64,000 nt of DNA from Burkholderiales bacterium (GCA_015075225.1 JABTUQ010000003.1:186001-250000); one strand, 5' to 3'; positions 52,199 to 61,678 are shown, counted from the stretch's first letter. The notes: generated by a model from the letters alone, not told the origin. Program-made: numbers and translations.

Positions 52199-53326
52199 CT
52201 AGATAGCAATGTTGTTCATGTAGGCGCGCACTAGCTGGTGGTAGTAATCATCCTGCATGAGAAAGGAATCATGCCCGTAAGAGGAAGGAATTTCCGCATA
52301 GCTGACATTCAGTTTGTTATCGAGCAGCGCTCGGACAATCTCGCGCGAACGTTCCGGTGAAAAACGCCAGTCGGAAGAAAAGGAAAGCACCAGGAAATCG
52401 GCCTGTGCACGGGCAAAGGCCGCACTCAGGTTGCCATCGTATTCTTGCGATGGATCGAAGTAATCAAGCGCCTTGGTCATCAACAGATAGGTGTTCGCAT
52501 CAAACAGATCGGCAAATTTATCACCCTGATGGTGCAGGTAGGATTCGATCTGGAATTCCACGTCGTAATTGAATGCAAGCGAGCCATTGCGCAATTCCCG
52601 GCCAAATTTGCTGGCCATGGAGTCATCCGAAAGATAGGTGATATGACCCAGCATGCGGGCAAGGCGCAATCCCCGGCGCGGATGGGTGCCATGGGAATAG
52701 TAGTCGCCACCATGAAAATCGGGATCAGTCAGAATCGCCTGACGCGCCACATCGTTGAATGCAATGTTCTGGGCCGTCAATCTGGCCGATGCCGCAACGA
52801 CAATAGCATGACGCACCCTTTCCGGCGCATCCAGCGTCAGTTGCATGGCCGACATGCCACCCAGGCTGCCACCGATGACAGCGGCAAATTGATCAATACC
52901 GAACTGGTCAGCAAAACGGACATAGGTTCTGGCCCAATCGCTGGTGGTGATTAGCGGAAAATCCGGTCCGTAGCGCTTGCCGGTTTTATCATTGATGCTG
53001 ATGGGCCCAGTGGAGCCATGACAGCCTCCGAGATTGTTGATACCAATGACAAAGAATTTGCGCGTATCAATCGGCTTGCCCGGCCCGATCATATTGTTCC
53101 ACCAGCCGGTATTTTTCGGATTGTCAGCGTAAACACCGGCAACATGATGATTGCCGGACAAGGCATGGCAGACCAGAATCGCATTGGATCGATCTGCATT
53201 GAGCTCGCCGTAGGTTTCATAAACAAGTTCGTAGCCATCCAGCACCGCCCCGCTTTTCAGGCTGAGTGGAGTGTCAAAATGGGCGCGTCGCGCGGATACG
53301 ATACCGATTGAATCAGATTCCTGCAT
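52199..53326 (-). CDS. metX: Homoserine O-acyltransferase MetX
   Basis: MetX acylates homoserine, the first committed step of methionine synthesis. The alpha/beta-hydrolase core has [14 protein letters not shown], the nucleophile elbow [33 protein letters not shown], the acid in [17 protein letters not shown], and the catalytic His in [10 protein letters not shown]. Length is 375 residues. In proteobacteria with metW, such enzymes are often succinyltransferases, so the acyl donor is uncertain. Confidence 0.93.
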   Translation of the reverse strand: MQESDSIGIVSARRAHFDTPLSLKSGAVLDGYELVYETYGELNADRSNAILVCHALSGNHHVAGVYADNPKNTGWWNNMIGPGKPIDTRKFFVIGINNLGGCHGSTGPISINDKTGKRYGPDFPLITTSDWARTYVRFADQFGIDQFAAVIGGSLGGMSAMQLTLDAPERVRHAIVVAASARLTAQNIAFNDVARQAILTDPDFHGGDYYSHGTHPRRGLRLARMLGHITYLSDDSMASKFGRELRNGSLAFNYDVEFQIESYLHHQGDKFADLFDANTYLLMTKALDYFDPSQEYDGNLSAAFARAQADFLVLSFSSDWRFSPERSREIVRALLDNKLNVSYAEIPSSYGHDSFLMQDDYYHQLVRAYMNNIAI

Positions 53327-53434
53327 AAACGTCTGAATAGAGTAAAACCAACTGTGGGTATGAAGATTGAGTGCTCATTGTATCCAATTGTACTGCGGAA
53401 AATGCACTATTCCTGCTGCATCCAGAGTGGCAAA

Positions 53435-55162
53435 TCAGCTGTTGAGCTTTTTCAGCAGGTCGTGAATTTTTTCCGGCTCGTCCGCTTTGAGGATCTTCTG
53501 TGTCAGGCGGGTGATGTCAGGCAGGTGGCTGCCAAGAATTTCACGTTTCACGGTCAGCAGCTGCGCGGGATACATGGAAAACTGGCGCAGTCCCATGCCG
53601 AGCAGCAGGCGGGTGTATTCCGAATCACCGGCCATTTCTCCGCAAATGGAAACCGGGACTCCAGCTTTCCCGGCATTCTGGATGATCCGGGCCAGCAGGT
53701 GAAGGATGGCCGGGTGCAGCGGATCAAACAGATGAGCAACGGTCTCATCGGTACGATCAATGGCAAGTGTGTACTGGATGAGGTCATTGGTGCCGATCGA
53801 CAGAAAATCCAGCTTGCGCATGAATAGTTCCAGGCTCAGGGCGGTGGCGGGAATTTCCACCATGCAGCCAATCTTAATGGATTCATCGAAAGGCTTATTT
53901 TCGTCACGCAGGCTCTGCTTGGCAAATTCGATCATTTGCAGTGTCTGGTCGGTTTCCCGGCTGCTGGACAGCATCGGAATCAGAATCCGGGTTTTACCCA
54001 GAACGGAGGCGCGCAAAATCGCACGCAGCTGCACCAGGAACATGCCCGGTTCGGCCAGGCTCAGGCGGATCGCACGCAATCCCAGCGCCGGATTGGGCGC
54101 CGTGCGGTAAGAATTGCGCAGATTTTTGTCTGCCCCCAGATCAAATGTACGGATCACAACCGGTTGCCCATGCATCCCCTTGATCACGGTGGAATAGGCT
54201 TCAAACTGTTCTTCCTCGCCCGGCAGATCATCACGGTTGAGAAACAGGAATTCGCTGCGGAACAGGCCGATACCCATAGCGCCACATTCCCTTGCCTGTT
54301 CAACCTCCTGCGGTAGTTCAATATTGGCGAGCAAATCCACTGCCACGCCATCAAGCGTTACCGGTTTTACCGTGCGGATACGCCAGAGCTTGCGCTTTTC
54401 CAGCTCCAGCTGGCTTTGCTTCAGGCGATATTCGGCCAGGATGTATTTGTCTGGATTGACGATGACAATGCCCTGATTGCCGTCCACAATCAGATTGTCA
54501 TTTTCATAAATGAGCTGCTGAGCGTGCTGCATCGCCACGATCGAGGGAATGTTGAGGCTGCGCGCAACAATGGCAGTGTGCGAGGTCGGCCCGCCCATAT
54601 CGGTCAGAAAGGCGGAAAACTGGTGCTGCTTGTACTGCATGACATCAGCCGGGCTCAGGTCATGTGCCACCAGAATGCTGGAGCCATCATGTTTCAATGG
54701 CGGTGGAGTGTATCCTGGATGTCCGAGCAATACTTTCAGCACGCGCTCAACGACCTGGGCAACATCGGCTTTGCGTTCACGCAGGTAGGCATCCTCTATT
54801 TCCTCGAAGCGGGCAATCAATACCCCCATTTGCTGCGTAATTGCCCATTCGGCATTGCATTGCGCCTGTTCCATCATTTCCAGTGCCGCATGGGACAGCA
54901 TCGGGTCATCCAGAATCATCTGGTGCAATTCCAGAAAGGCATGGAATTCAGCCAGCATGGAACCCTGCGCAGTTGAATTTTTCAGTGTTTCCAGTTCCAG
55001 CCGCACGGTGGAAAAGGCATTGCGCAAACGGGCCTGTTCAGCATCAATCTGGTTCTTCGGTAATAGGTAATGGGGAACATTCAGGGTTGCGGATGAAGCC
55101 AGATGCGCGTGACCAATTGCAATGCCTTCGGAAACGCCAGTGCCATGCAGGATGAAGCTCAT
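53435..55162 (-). CDS. ptsI: PTS enzyme I
   Basis: Enzyme I takes phosphate from PEP and passes it to HPr. The 575-residue protein has the N-terminal HPr-binding and phosphohistidine domain with GGPTSHTAIVARSLNIPS, and the C-terminal PEP barrel with ECGAMGIGLFRSEFLF, FDLGADKN, and VPVSICGEMAGDSEYTRLLL with the catalytic Cys. Its start overlaps the ptsH stop by four bases. The operon order is IIA-HPr-EI. Confidence 0.95.
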   Translation of the reverse strand: MSFILHGTGVSEGIAIGHAHLASSATLNVPHYLLPKNQIDAEQARLRNAFSTVRLELETLKNSTAQGSMLAEFHAFLELHQMILDDPMLSHAALEMMEQAQCNAEWAITQQMGVLIARFEEIEDAYLRERKADVAQVVERVLKVLLGHPGYTPPPLKHDGSSILVAHDLSPADVMQYKQHQFSAFLTDMGGPTSHTAIVARSLNIPSIVAMQHAQQLIYENDNLIVDGNQGIVIVNPDKYILAEYRLKQSQLELEKRKLWRIRTVKPVTLDGVAVDLLANIELPQEVEQARECGAMGIGLFRSEFLFLNRDDLPGEEEQFEAYSTVIKGMHGQPVVIRTFDLGADKNLRNSYRTAPNPALGLRAIRLSLAEPGMFLVQLRAILRASVLGKTRILIPMLSSSRETDQTLQMIEFAKQSLRDENKPFDESIKIGCMVEIPATALSLELFMRKLDFLSIGTNDLIQYTLAIDRTDETVAHLFDPLHPAILHLLARIIQNAGKAGVPVSICGEMAGDSEYTRLLLGMGLRQFSMYPAQLLTVKREILGSHLPDITRLTQKILKADEPEKIHDLLKKLNS

Positions 55163-55428
55163 TCACCTTCCCCGAAATAGTCATTGATAAGCGCTTTCAG
55201 TGCTGCCATGGCCTGGATTTCATCCGGACCACTGGTTTCCAGCTCAACCACCGTGCCCTTGGCGGCGGCAAGCGTCATCACACCCATGATGCTTTTGGCG
55301 TTGACTCGGCGGCCGCCGCGCGAAATCCAGACTTCGCTCTCGAAGTCACCAGCCAGCCTGGTCAGCTTGGCAGATGCACGCGCATGCAACCCCAGCTTGT
55401 TGATAATGGTGATTGATTCAGTTTGCAT
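55159..55428 (-). CDS. ptsH: Phosphocarrier protein HPr
   Basis: HPr relays phosphate from enzyme I to the IIA protein. It has 89 residues from ATG 55428, with AGGA at a suitable distance; an in-frame ATG lies at 55434. The phosphorylated His is in NKLGLHARASAKLT and the regulatory Ser region is VNAKSIMGVMTLAA. The HPr kinase gene is not in the window. Confidence 0.94.
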   Translation of the reverse strand: MQTESITIINKLGLHARASAKLTRLAGDFESEVWISRGGRRVNAKSIMGVMTLAAAKGTVVELETSGPDEIQAMAALKALINDYFGEGE

Positions 55429-55822
55429 GGCCATTTCCTGATGTTGTCTGAATGATGCTTTCCCGGCCACCTGCCAGAACCTTGTCGATCAGCCGTGGCA
55501 GGGGTTGATGCCGGTACTGCACAGCACGCAGCAGCATAGGCAGATTCAGGCCGGCGAGACATTCGATGTGTCCGTGCCGGACCAGCCTGCAGGCGATATT
55601 GGCGGGTGTTGCCCCGAAGATGTCCGTCAGAATCAGCACGCCATCGCCCTGATCCAGCTGCCTGAGTGTTGTCTGCAGCCGAGTGGCTTCGGTATCGGGG
55701 TCTGCTGCGGGGAAAACGGCATGATTGACCAGCAGCGGGGGGCGTTCACCCAGAATATGTACGAGACAGTCGATCAGACTGGCTCCCAATTGTTCGTGAC
55801 TGATGACCAGAATGCCGATCAT
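55418..55822 (-). CDS. PTS IIA component, mannose/sorbose type
   Basis: A 134-residue IIA-Man domain with the phosphorylated His in MIGILVISHEQLGASLID and the conserved DGVLILTDIFGATPANIACR. ATG 55822 is the start; its stop region overlaps ptsH by 11 bases. No IIB, IIC or IID genes follow, so the phosphorelay is more likely regulatory than for sugar uptake. The 268 bases upstream of the gene hold no ORF I can support. Confidence 0.93.
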   Translation of the reverse strand: MIGILVISHEQLGASLIDCLVHILGERPPLLVNHAVFPAADPDTEATRLQTTLRQLDQGDGVLILTDIFGATPANIACRLVRHGHIECLAGLNLPMLLRAVQYRHQPLPRLIDKVLAGGRESIIQTTSGNGHAN

Positions 55823-56090
55823 GTTGTGATTTATCCATGTAGATAGCAGAAAATAATCGCCGGATTTTATCACTCCCGTCGAGTCGTTGAAGAAACCGGA
55901 TCTCCGGGTGGAAGATTTTGTGAGAGAGCATCAGGGCGATGATCTTGGCTGAATCAGCTGTTTAACTCATTCGTAGAGTACAAGTAGAACCATTCCGGCC
56001 AGTGTCCCCGCAATTACCCGGAAGCCGACATGCCGGGACAGGGTCGTTTGTTCCTCTGCCGGAAGCCGTCTATTCACAGGTGTCCTCCGT

Positions 56091-57038
56091 TCAGTCATGT
56101 TGCGGATGCGGTGTACCTTGCGGATCAATGTGGGCGGACTCGACATGCCAGTGCGTTACGCCTTTGGCAGTCACATCCATCCACAGTACCTGGCCAGTAT
56201 TGTTCTCGGTAGTGGAAAATCCATCAAAAATGAAATTACCCAGGCTGTAGATGATGGGCTTTCCCCGGTAGGTTTCCGTATCCTGCACGACATGAGGGTG
56301 TGTGCCCACTACGGCATCAGCTCCTGCATCGATCATCAGTCGGGCCAGTTCGCGCTGGCGATCGTTGGCGATCGGTTCATGTTCCTGACCCCAATGCATG
56401 AAGGGGATGACAATATCCGCCTGCTTGCGCACCTGCCGGATGTCGTATACAACCTGTTCATCTTCCGACCAGGCCGAGCCGGGCAGTTTTTCACCGGCCT
56501 CGAATTCACGCGGGAAGAATTCGTTATAGCCCAGCAAGGCAATTTTCAGACCCTTGCGTTTGATGATGCGCGGCTGATGAGCTTCACGCCAGTCCATGCC
56601 GCCGCCAAAATAAGGCAGGCTGGCTTGTTGCAGGCGCGTGAGCATTTCCGCGAAGGCAGCCTTGCCGTAATCCCCTGCATGATTGTTGGCCAGTGAAACG
56701 GCGTCAACATGGTTTTTCAGCAAGGGCAATGCATCGGTGGAAGCGCGAAAGGTCCACGGTTTGTCGAGCACCTTGCCGCCTTCAGCAATTACGCATTCCA
56801 GATTGGCTATCCGGATATCGGCTTTGTCCAGCCGGGTTGCAAAGGGCTGGAAGGGGTCGCCACCGTTTGCAATCAGACGGCCGGGCCCGTCAGCCAGCAT
56901 GACATCTCCCACCCAGACCATGCGCACTGTTCCTGTTCCGGACCCGGTTTTCCCGGCCATACTGGTGCAGCTGAAGGTGCCCAGCGCGCAGAGGAGCAAA
57001 AACTGGATTAGTTTGCTGCCGGTTTTGCGGCTTGTCAT
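56091..57038 (-). CDS. CapA/PgsA-like metallophosphatase-fold protein
   Basis: A 315-residue CapA-family protein with a signal peptide or anchor (IQFLLLCALGTFSCTSMAGK). It contains VRMVWVGDVMLADG, ANLECVIAEGG, SLANNHAGDYGKAAFAEML, and GADAVVGTHPHVVQDTETY. CapA of Bacillus takes part in poly-gamma-glutamate export, but the role in proteobacteria is unknown. It overlaps the small secreted-protein gene upstream by four bases (ATGA). Confidence 0.87.
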   Translation of the reverse strand: MTSRKTGSKLIQFLLLCALGTFSCTSMAGKTGSGTGTVRMVWVGDVMLADGPGRLIANGGDPFQPFATRLDKADIRIANLECVIAEGGKVLDKPWTFRASTDALPLLKNHVDAVSLANNHAGDYGKAAFAEMLTRLQQASLPYFGGGMDWREAHQPRIIKRKGLKIALLGYNEFFPREFEAGEKLPGSAWSEDEQVVYDIRQVRKQADIVIPFMHWGQEHEPIANDRQRELARLMIDAGADAVVGTHPHVVQDTETYRGKPIIYSLGNFIFDGFSTTENNTGQVLWMDVTAKGVTHWHVESAHIDPQGTPHPQHD

Positions 57039-57481
57039 GATTTTTCCTCCAGTGCACAGCCATAGCGCAGTTCGCGCCCAAGGTGGTTTGCATAAACGTG
57101 ATTCCAGCCGGTCAGGGCCGGGATTTCGCTGCCCATGTTGAAAGGCGGCTGATAGCGTGCCTGGTGAACGATCACAGGAGGGGTGTCACCTTCAGCCAGC
57201 TCATACACAGTGAGTGTGATGTGATCGATCCGGGCGGATGAGCCCAGCACGACTGCCCTGAAACGGAAGCGGTTATCAAAATCCATCGTGGCGGCAGTGT
57301 AGGGATCGGGCGTGGCTGACTGGTGAAGCAGGCGCGTCTCGCTGGCGTAGCGCACTTGGCAGATGAGCCTGGGTAGCTTTGTATCGGGATCACCGGCTAC
57401 TGCGGAAGTCATCGCCATTGGGCAGAACGCGGCTGCCATTGCAGCAACCGTAAGCTTGCGGAGAGCAGGGTGGCTAATCAT
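57035..57481 (-). CDS. Small secreted protein of unknown function
   Basis: A 148-residue product with a signal peptide (KLTVAAMAAAFCPMAMTSAV) and a beta-rich body (LPRLICQVRYASETRLL, RFRFRAVVLGSSARIDHITL, ELRYGCALEEKS). Two cysteines remain in the mature part. The gene lies between ampD, overlapping it by eight bases, and capA, so the three are probably co-transcribed. No family is recognised. Confidence 0.7.
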   Translation of the reverse strand: MISHPALRKLTVAAMAAAFCPMAMTSAVAGDPDTKLPRLICQVRYASETRLLHQSATPDPYTAATMDFDNRFRFRAVVLGSSARIDHITLTVYELAEGDTPPVIVHQARYQPPFNMGSEIPALTGWNHVYANHLGRELRYGCALEEKS

Positions 57482-58028
57482 GTGTTATCCGTTTTTCAAG
57501 TGTTTGGCGGTAATGTTGCCAGTCAAAATAAGGGCCGGGGTCGGTTTTTCTTTGCGGGGCGATGTCAGCGTGGCCGACAATATCATGGACAGGGTAGGCC
57601 GCCTGTATCGCCTGAGTGAGTTCAGTCAGCCGGGTGTATTGCATGGGCGTAAACGGCTGGTTATCGCTGCCTTCCAGCTCGATGCCGATCGAGAAATCAT
57701 TGCAGCGGGTACGCTCTTGCCAGCAGGATACACCGGCGTGCCAGGCGCGCCGGGTGCAGGGGACGAACTGGATGATTTCTCCGTTACGGCGAATGAAGAA
57801 ATGGCTAGAAACTTTCAAGCCTTCCAGCGCTTGATAATACGGGTGCGCCTGCGGATCGAGCTGATTGGTGAACAGTTCGATGACACCTTCACCGCCAAAT
57901 TCTTCCGGCGGCAGGCTGATGGCATGGATCACCAGCAGGCTGATGTCATTCCGGTCCGGCCGCTCGTCGCAATTGGGTGAGGGGATATATCTGGCCTGGA
58001 TGAGGTAGCCTTCGGCATCAATTAGCAT
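57474..58028 (-). CDS. ampD: 1,6-anhydro-N-acetylmuramyl-L-alanine amidase AmpD
   Basis: AmpD is the cytoplasmic zinc amidase that removes peptides from anhydromuropeptides imported by AmpG. ATG 58028 gives MLIDAEGYLIQARYIPSPNC. Zinc ligands are seen in LLVIHAISLPP (His) and VGHADIAPQRKTDPGPYFDW (His, Asp). HFFIRRNGEIIQFVPCTRRA and SIGIELEGSDNQPFT are conserved. Length is 184 residues. Confidence 0.93.
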   Translation of the reverse strand: MLIDAEGYLIQARYIPSPNCDERPDRNDISLLVIHAISLPPEEFGGEGVIELFTNQLDPQAHPYYQALEGLKVSSHFFIRRNGEIIQFVPCTRRAWHAGVSCWQERTRCNDFSIGIELEGSDNQPFTPMQYTRLTELTQAIQAAYPVHDIVGHADIAPQRKTDPGPYFDWQHYRQTLEKRITHD

Positions 58029-58106
58029 GGATAATGGCAGGTTAGAGCACTCTGGAAGGCTGTTACAACGAAAAATCCTGTCAACCATTTTAATTGAGCG
58101 ATTATC

Positions 58107-58754
58107 TTGCAGCGCGGAAAATTTATTACTTTTGAAGGAATCGATGGTGCGGGAAAAAGTACCCATCTGGCATGGCTGGAACACTACCTGCAGGACAAGG
58201 GGCTGGAGGTGGTCGTGACGCGCGAACCGGGAGGCACGGCGCTGGGCGAGGCTTTGCGGCAGCTGCTGCTGGACCACCGTCAGGCCATGCACCCCGAGAC
58301 TGAAGCCTTGTTGATGTTTGCTGCACGGCGGGAACATCTGGACAAAGTGATCCTGCCCGCGCTCGATCGTGGCGCCTGGGTGATCTCCGACCGCTTCACC
58401 GACGCCAGTTTCGCCTACCAGGGTGGGGGCAGGGGAATGTCAACGGAAAAACTGGAGAAGCTGGAACAGTGGGTACAGGAGGAATTTTCTCCCGATCTCA
58501 CCCTGTACTTCGATGTGCCGGTGACATTGGGTCGTGAACGGGTGCAATCTTCCAGGACGGCCGATCGTTTTGAAAGGGAAACCGATCCCTTTTTTGAACG
58601 CGTGCGGCAAGCCTATTTGCAACGTGCCCAGCAATTTCCGCGACGAATCCGCATAGTGAACGGCAGCCAACCACTGGCTGCCGTCAAGGCCGCCGTGGCA
58701 GAAATTGTGGAGGATTTCTGGTCAAATCTGCCGAAAGCAGCTTCCGGTGATTAG
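58107..58754 (+). CDS. tmk: Thymidylate kinase
   Basis: Tmk phosphorylates dTMP to dTDP. The P-loop is [12 protein letters not shown], the DR motif lies in [20 protein letters not shown], and the LID region is [16 protein letters not shown]. Length is 215 residues. The start appears to be TTG 58107 without a strong RBS, since no in-frame ATG precedes the P-loop. It is divergent from ampD. Confidence 0.93.
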   Translation: MQRGKFITFEGIDGAGKSTHLAWLEHYLQDKGLEVVVTREPGGTALGEALRQLLLDHRQAMHPETEALLMFAARREHLDKVILPALDRGAWVISDRFTDASFAYQGGGRGMSTEKLEKLEQWVQEEFSPDLTLYFDVPVTLGRERVQSSRTADRFERETDPFFERVRQAYLQRAQQFPRRIRIVNGSQPLAAVKAAVAEIVEDFWSNLPKAASGD

Positions 58755-58964
58755 GCTCATCCATTCTGGCGATGAATATCCGCGATTCCGGCAGATGGCC
58801 AGTTTGTGAGAATATGGCCGGTTTCTTTATTTTGAATAGATAATCTGGATTAACGATATTGATGAAATCAAAAATGATCTATCACCCTCTTTGCATGAAT
58901 ACTTCAATGCGGATTTCCCTGCTTTTTGAAAGCGGGAAAATTGTTTGCTGCAACACGCTGGACG

Positions 58965-59792
58965 ATGCCGCCCATGCGTAGCTTTCCTGCAACACCGGTA
59001 GAAATGTTCGTTTGTCTCTGGCGTAACCGTGAGCTGATTCTGGCTTCTGCCAAGCGGGAGGTGCTGGGGCGTTATCGTGGCTCTGTACTCGGTCTGCTGT
59101 GGTCTTTTTTCAACCCGATATTCATGCTGGTGGTGTATACCTTTGTATTCAGTGTGGTGTTCAAGGCGCGCTGGAGCGTGGGGAGCGAATCCAAAACCGA
59201 GTTTGCCCTGGTGCTTTTTGCCGGCCTGATCGTGTTCAATCTGTTTGCCGAATGTATCAACCGCGCGCCCGGATTGATTCTTGCCAATCCCAATTACGTC
59301 AAAAAAGTGGTTTTTCCGTTGGAAACCCTGCCTTTTGTCAGTCTGCTTTCGGCTTTGTACCATGCCCTGATCAGCCTGGGTGTCTGGCTGGTTGCCTATG
59401 GTGTTTTATTCGGGATACCGCATGCCACTACGTTGCTACTCCCGCTGGTAATCCTGCCATTTGCCCTGTTCATTATGGGCCTAAGCTGGGCGCTGGCATC
59501 ACTGGGTGTTTATCTGCGTGATGTATCGCAATTCATCGGCGTGGTAACTTCGGTGCTCATGTTCCTCAGCCCCATTTTTTACCCGATCAGCGCCCTGCCT
59601 GAGAACTACCAGCGCCTGCTGTACCTCAACCCCCTTACCCCGGTCATCGAAATGATGCGGGATGTTCTGTACTGGGGGAAAATGCCGGATTTCCCGCTGC
59701 TGGCGGTTTATTGGCTGGTTACCGGAATCATCGCCTGGCTTGGATTTGCCTGGTTCCAAAAGACCAGAAAAGGATTTGCCGACGTTCTCTGA
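58965..59792 (+). CDS. ABC-2 polysaccharide export permease (Wzm-like)
   Basis: A 275-residue inner-membrane permease with about six helices. The family segments RELILASAKREVLGRYRGSV, LGLLWSFFNPIFMLVVYTFV and LYLNPLTPVIEMMRDVLYW are present. Such permeases export O-antigen or capsule chains with a Wzt ATPase, normally encoded next to them. Here the next 140 bp are followed by a MITE and an IS, and no ATPase gene is seen, so the operon may have been truncated. ATG 58965 is chosen; ATG 58974 is possible. Confidence 0.85.
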   Translation: MPPMRSFPATPVEMFVCLWRNRELILASAKREVLGRYRGSVLGLLWSFFNPIFMLVVYTFVFSVVFKARWSVGSESKTEFALVLFAGLIVFNLFAECINRAPGLILANPNYVKKVVFPLETLPFVSLLSALYHALISLGVWLVAYGVLFGIPHATTLLLPLVILPFALFIMGLSWALASLGVYLRDVSQFIGVVTSVLMFLSPIFYPISALPENYQRLLYLNPLTPVIEMMRDVLYWGKMPDFPLLAVYWLVTGIIAWLGFAWFQKTRKGFADVL

Positions 59793-59931
59793 ATGCCGCA
59801 CCGTACAGCTAATCAGCGTTTTTTATCTGTCGTGACTGTTCAATACCAAAACCGTGCCGCAGATTTGGTTTTTTATCCGGAATTTCTACAGAATGCCAGT
59901 GGAGTCTATTGGATATAGTAGAGGCGTCTAG

Positions 59932-60070
59932 AGAACCTCTGAAAAACTACCTGCGTTGTTATTTTTGCGTTAAACATCGGTTCAAAATGCTCATTTATTA
60001 CGCATAAACTTCGCTTTTTTGCCGATTCTTGCCTTGAACTGACTACCTCGCTGACGTTTCTCAGTGGTTC
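59932..60070. mobile_element. Miniature inverted-repeat element, 139 bp
   Basis: The left end AGAACCTCTGAAAAACTACC and the inverted right end GGAACCACTGAGAAA match the 25255 and 28095 elements; the interior matches the 28095 element inverted. Flanks are CTAG and CTAA, both YTAR-type sites. It lacks coding sequence and directly abuts the IS5-type element. No gene lies in 59793-60116. Confidence 0.75.
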
Positions 60071-60074
60071 CTAA

Positions 60075-60924
60075 GAGCCCGTTTACAATCTTTTCTCCAT
60101 CGCTGACAATACGGGGATGAAGAGAACGAAATATGCCAGCGATATCAGCAGAGAACAATTTGCCGGGATAGAGCCACTCCTGCGTAGTGTCCGACGCAGC
60201 ACCAAGCCCACGACGGTGGATCTATACGAGGTATTCTGTGCGGTGCTGTATCTGCTGCGCACCGGTTGCCAATGGAGGTTCCTGCCTGGCGAGTTTCCCA
60301 AATGGCAGAGTGTGTACGCCTATTGGCGTAAATGGAGTGAGCCCGACCAGCACGGTGTAAGCGTGCTGGAGCGGGCATTAAAAAAATCAGGTTGGCGCGG
60401 CCCGCGAGAAACAGGGGCGCAACGCTTGCAGCACGTTCTTGATCGTGGACGCGCAGAGCGTGAAGAACACGGACACGGCGGGTCAGAAGGGTTATGACGC
60501 TGGCAAGAAGGTATCGGGCATCAAACGCCATATCGCGGTCGATACGCAAGGGTTGCCGCATGCCATTGCGGTGACGACGGCGGAGGTGACTGACCGCAAA
60601 GGCGCATTGCAAGCGCTGGAGCGCTGCAAACCGAACCTGGAGCACGTGCAAAGTCTGCTGTGCGACAGCGGCTACACCGGAAAACCGTTTGCTGAAGAGG
60701 TACGAAAAATCCTGGGAGAGCCCGTCACAGTGCAGATTGCCAAGCGGAGTGAGCTGCATACCTTCAAGGTCATGCCCAAACGCTGGATTGTTGAGCGCAG
60801 CTTTGCCTGGCTGGAGAAGAATCGGCGGCTGTGGAAAAACTGCGAGCGTAAACTCAATACCAGCTTGCAATTCATTCACCTGGCATTCCTGGCTCTGCTA
60901 CTCAGAAGATCGTAAACAGGCTCT
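60075..60924 (+). mobile_element. IS5-family insertion sequence
   Basis: The ends are 20-bp inverted repeats, AAGAGCCCGTTTACAATCTT (60073-60092) and, inverted from 60925, AAGAGCCTGTTTACGATCTT, with two mismatches. TAA occurs on both sides (60072-60074 and 60925-60927). The size of about 850 bp and the two-frame transposase fit the IS427/IS1031-like groups of IS5. It looks intact. Confidence 0.88.
60117..60915 (+). CDS. IS5-family transposase in two overlapping frames
   Basis: The first frame (60117-60497) starts MKRTKYASDISREQFAGIEP and carries the N-terminal domain, for example TGCQWRFLPGEFPKWQSVYA. The second (to 60915) carries the catalytic DDE residues: IVDAQSVKNTD, LLCDSGYTGKPF and ERSFAWLEKNRRLWKNCER. 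The overlap around 60440-60497 fits a programmed -1 frameshift as known for this group. No other damage is seen. Confidence 0.88.
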
Positions 60925-61110
60925 TAAAGCAGCAGCGCGCGAAGTAAGTAATCTGGCCCAACTCAACCGCCTTTGCGAACGCCGAAAATATGAAACAATC
61001 CAGCTTTCTTGCAGCCGCTGGCCGGGTTATTCCGGTGTTCGCAGGAATAATTACAGACGCTACCCAATAGAAAAAACTGGCTTGTGTTCAGTATGTATCT
61101 TTTTTATATT

Positions 61111-61128
61111 TGAACAATTTATTGTACA
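61111..61128. promoter_or_regulatory. YefM-type operator upstream of the antitoxin gene
   Basis: TGTACA at 61123-61128 sits within the dyad TTATTGTACAAATAA, and TGAACA at 61111-61116 lies 12 bases upstream. E. coli YefM is known to bind TGTACA-centred palindromes 12 bases apart for autorepression. The pair lies 12 bases before the yefM ATG. The remaining 60926-61110 shows no gene. Confidence 0.55.
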
Positions 61129-61140
61129 AATAAGGCTGCT

Positions 61141-61416
61141 ATGAAGGTTATTACTTATTCACATGCACGTAATGCGCTGAAATCTGTTTTGGATGACGTT
61201 ATTCAGGATGCGGATGTGGTTATTATCAGTCGCCGTGATGCAGAAGGTGATGCCGTGGTGATGTCGCTGGATAGTTATAACAGCATCATGGAAACACTGC
61301 ACTTGACCAGTAATCCGGCAAATGCCGCCGCCCTGGCCAGAGCAATTGCTCAGGACAAGCGCAGGATCATCCATTGTCCGCTGACTAATTGTGCGTGTCA
61401 TTCGTTTCGTTCCTGA
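61141..61416 (+). CDS. yefM: Antitoxin of the YefM/Phd family
   Basis: The N-terminal DNA-binding fold is seen in [20 protein letters not shown] and [20 protein letters not shown], followed by [20 protein letters not shown]. YefM neutralises the YoeB RNase and represses the operon. The C-terminal tail [18 protein letters not shown] is unlike the family and overlaps yoeB by 26 bases. A one-base shift after QDK would let it end near the toxin start, so a frameshift in the toxin-binding tail is possible. Confidence 0.85.
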   Translation: MKVITYSHARNALKSVLDDVIQDADVVIISRRDAEGDAVVMSLDSYNSIMETLHLTSNPANAAALARAIAQDKRRIIHCPLTNCACHSFRS

Positions 61417-61678
61417 TGCGTGGGAGGCTTACCTTTACTGGCAAGATCAGGATAAAAAAACGCTCAGGCGATTGAATTCATTAATTACCGCTGCCGCGCG
61501 CGATCCATTTGCCGGTATCGGCAAACCAGAACCACTGCGAGGAGAATTATCGGGTTACTGGTCAAGACGTATCGATGAAACAAATCGCCTGGTTTATCGT
61601 GTTACCAGTTAGCGCGGAAAGCCCGACGTTCTGGCCGGGGATGGATAGCGCGGAGTCCGCAGGACTCCTTCTCTGCCG

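Noticed and set aside
53327..53434. SAM riboswitch before metX
   Set aside because: The 108-base gap is too short and no conserved riboswitch core was seen.
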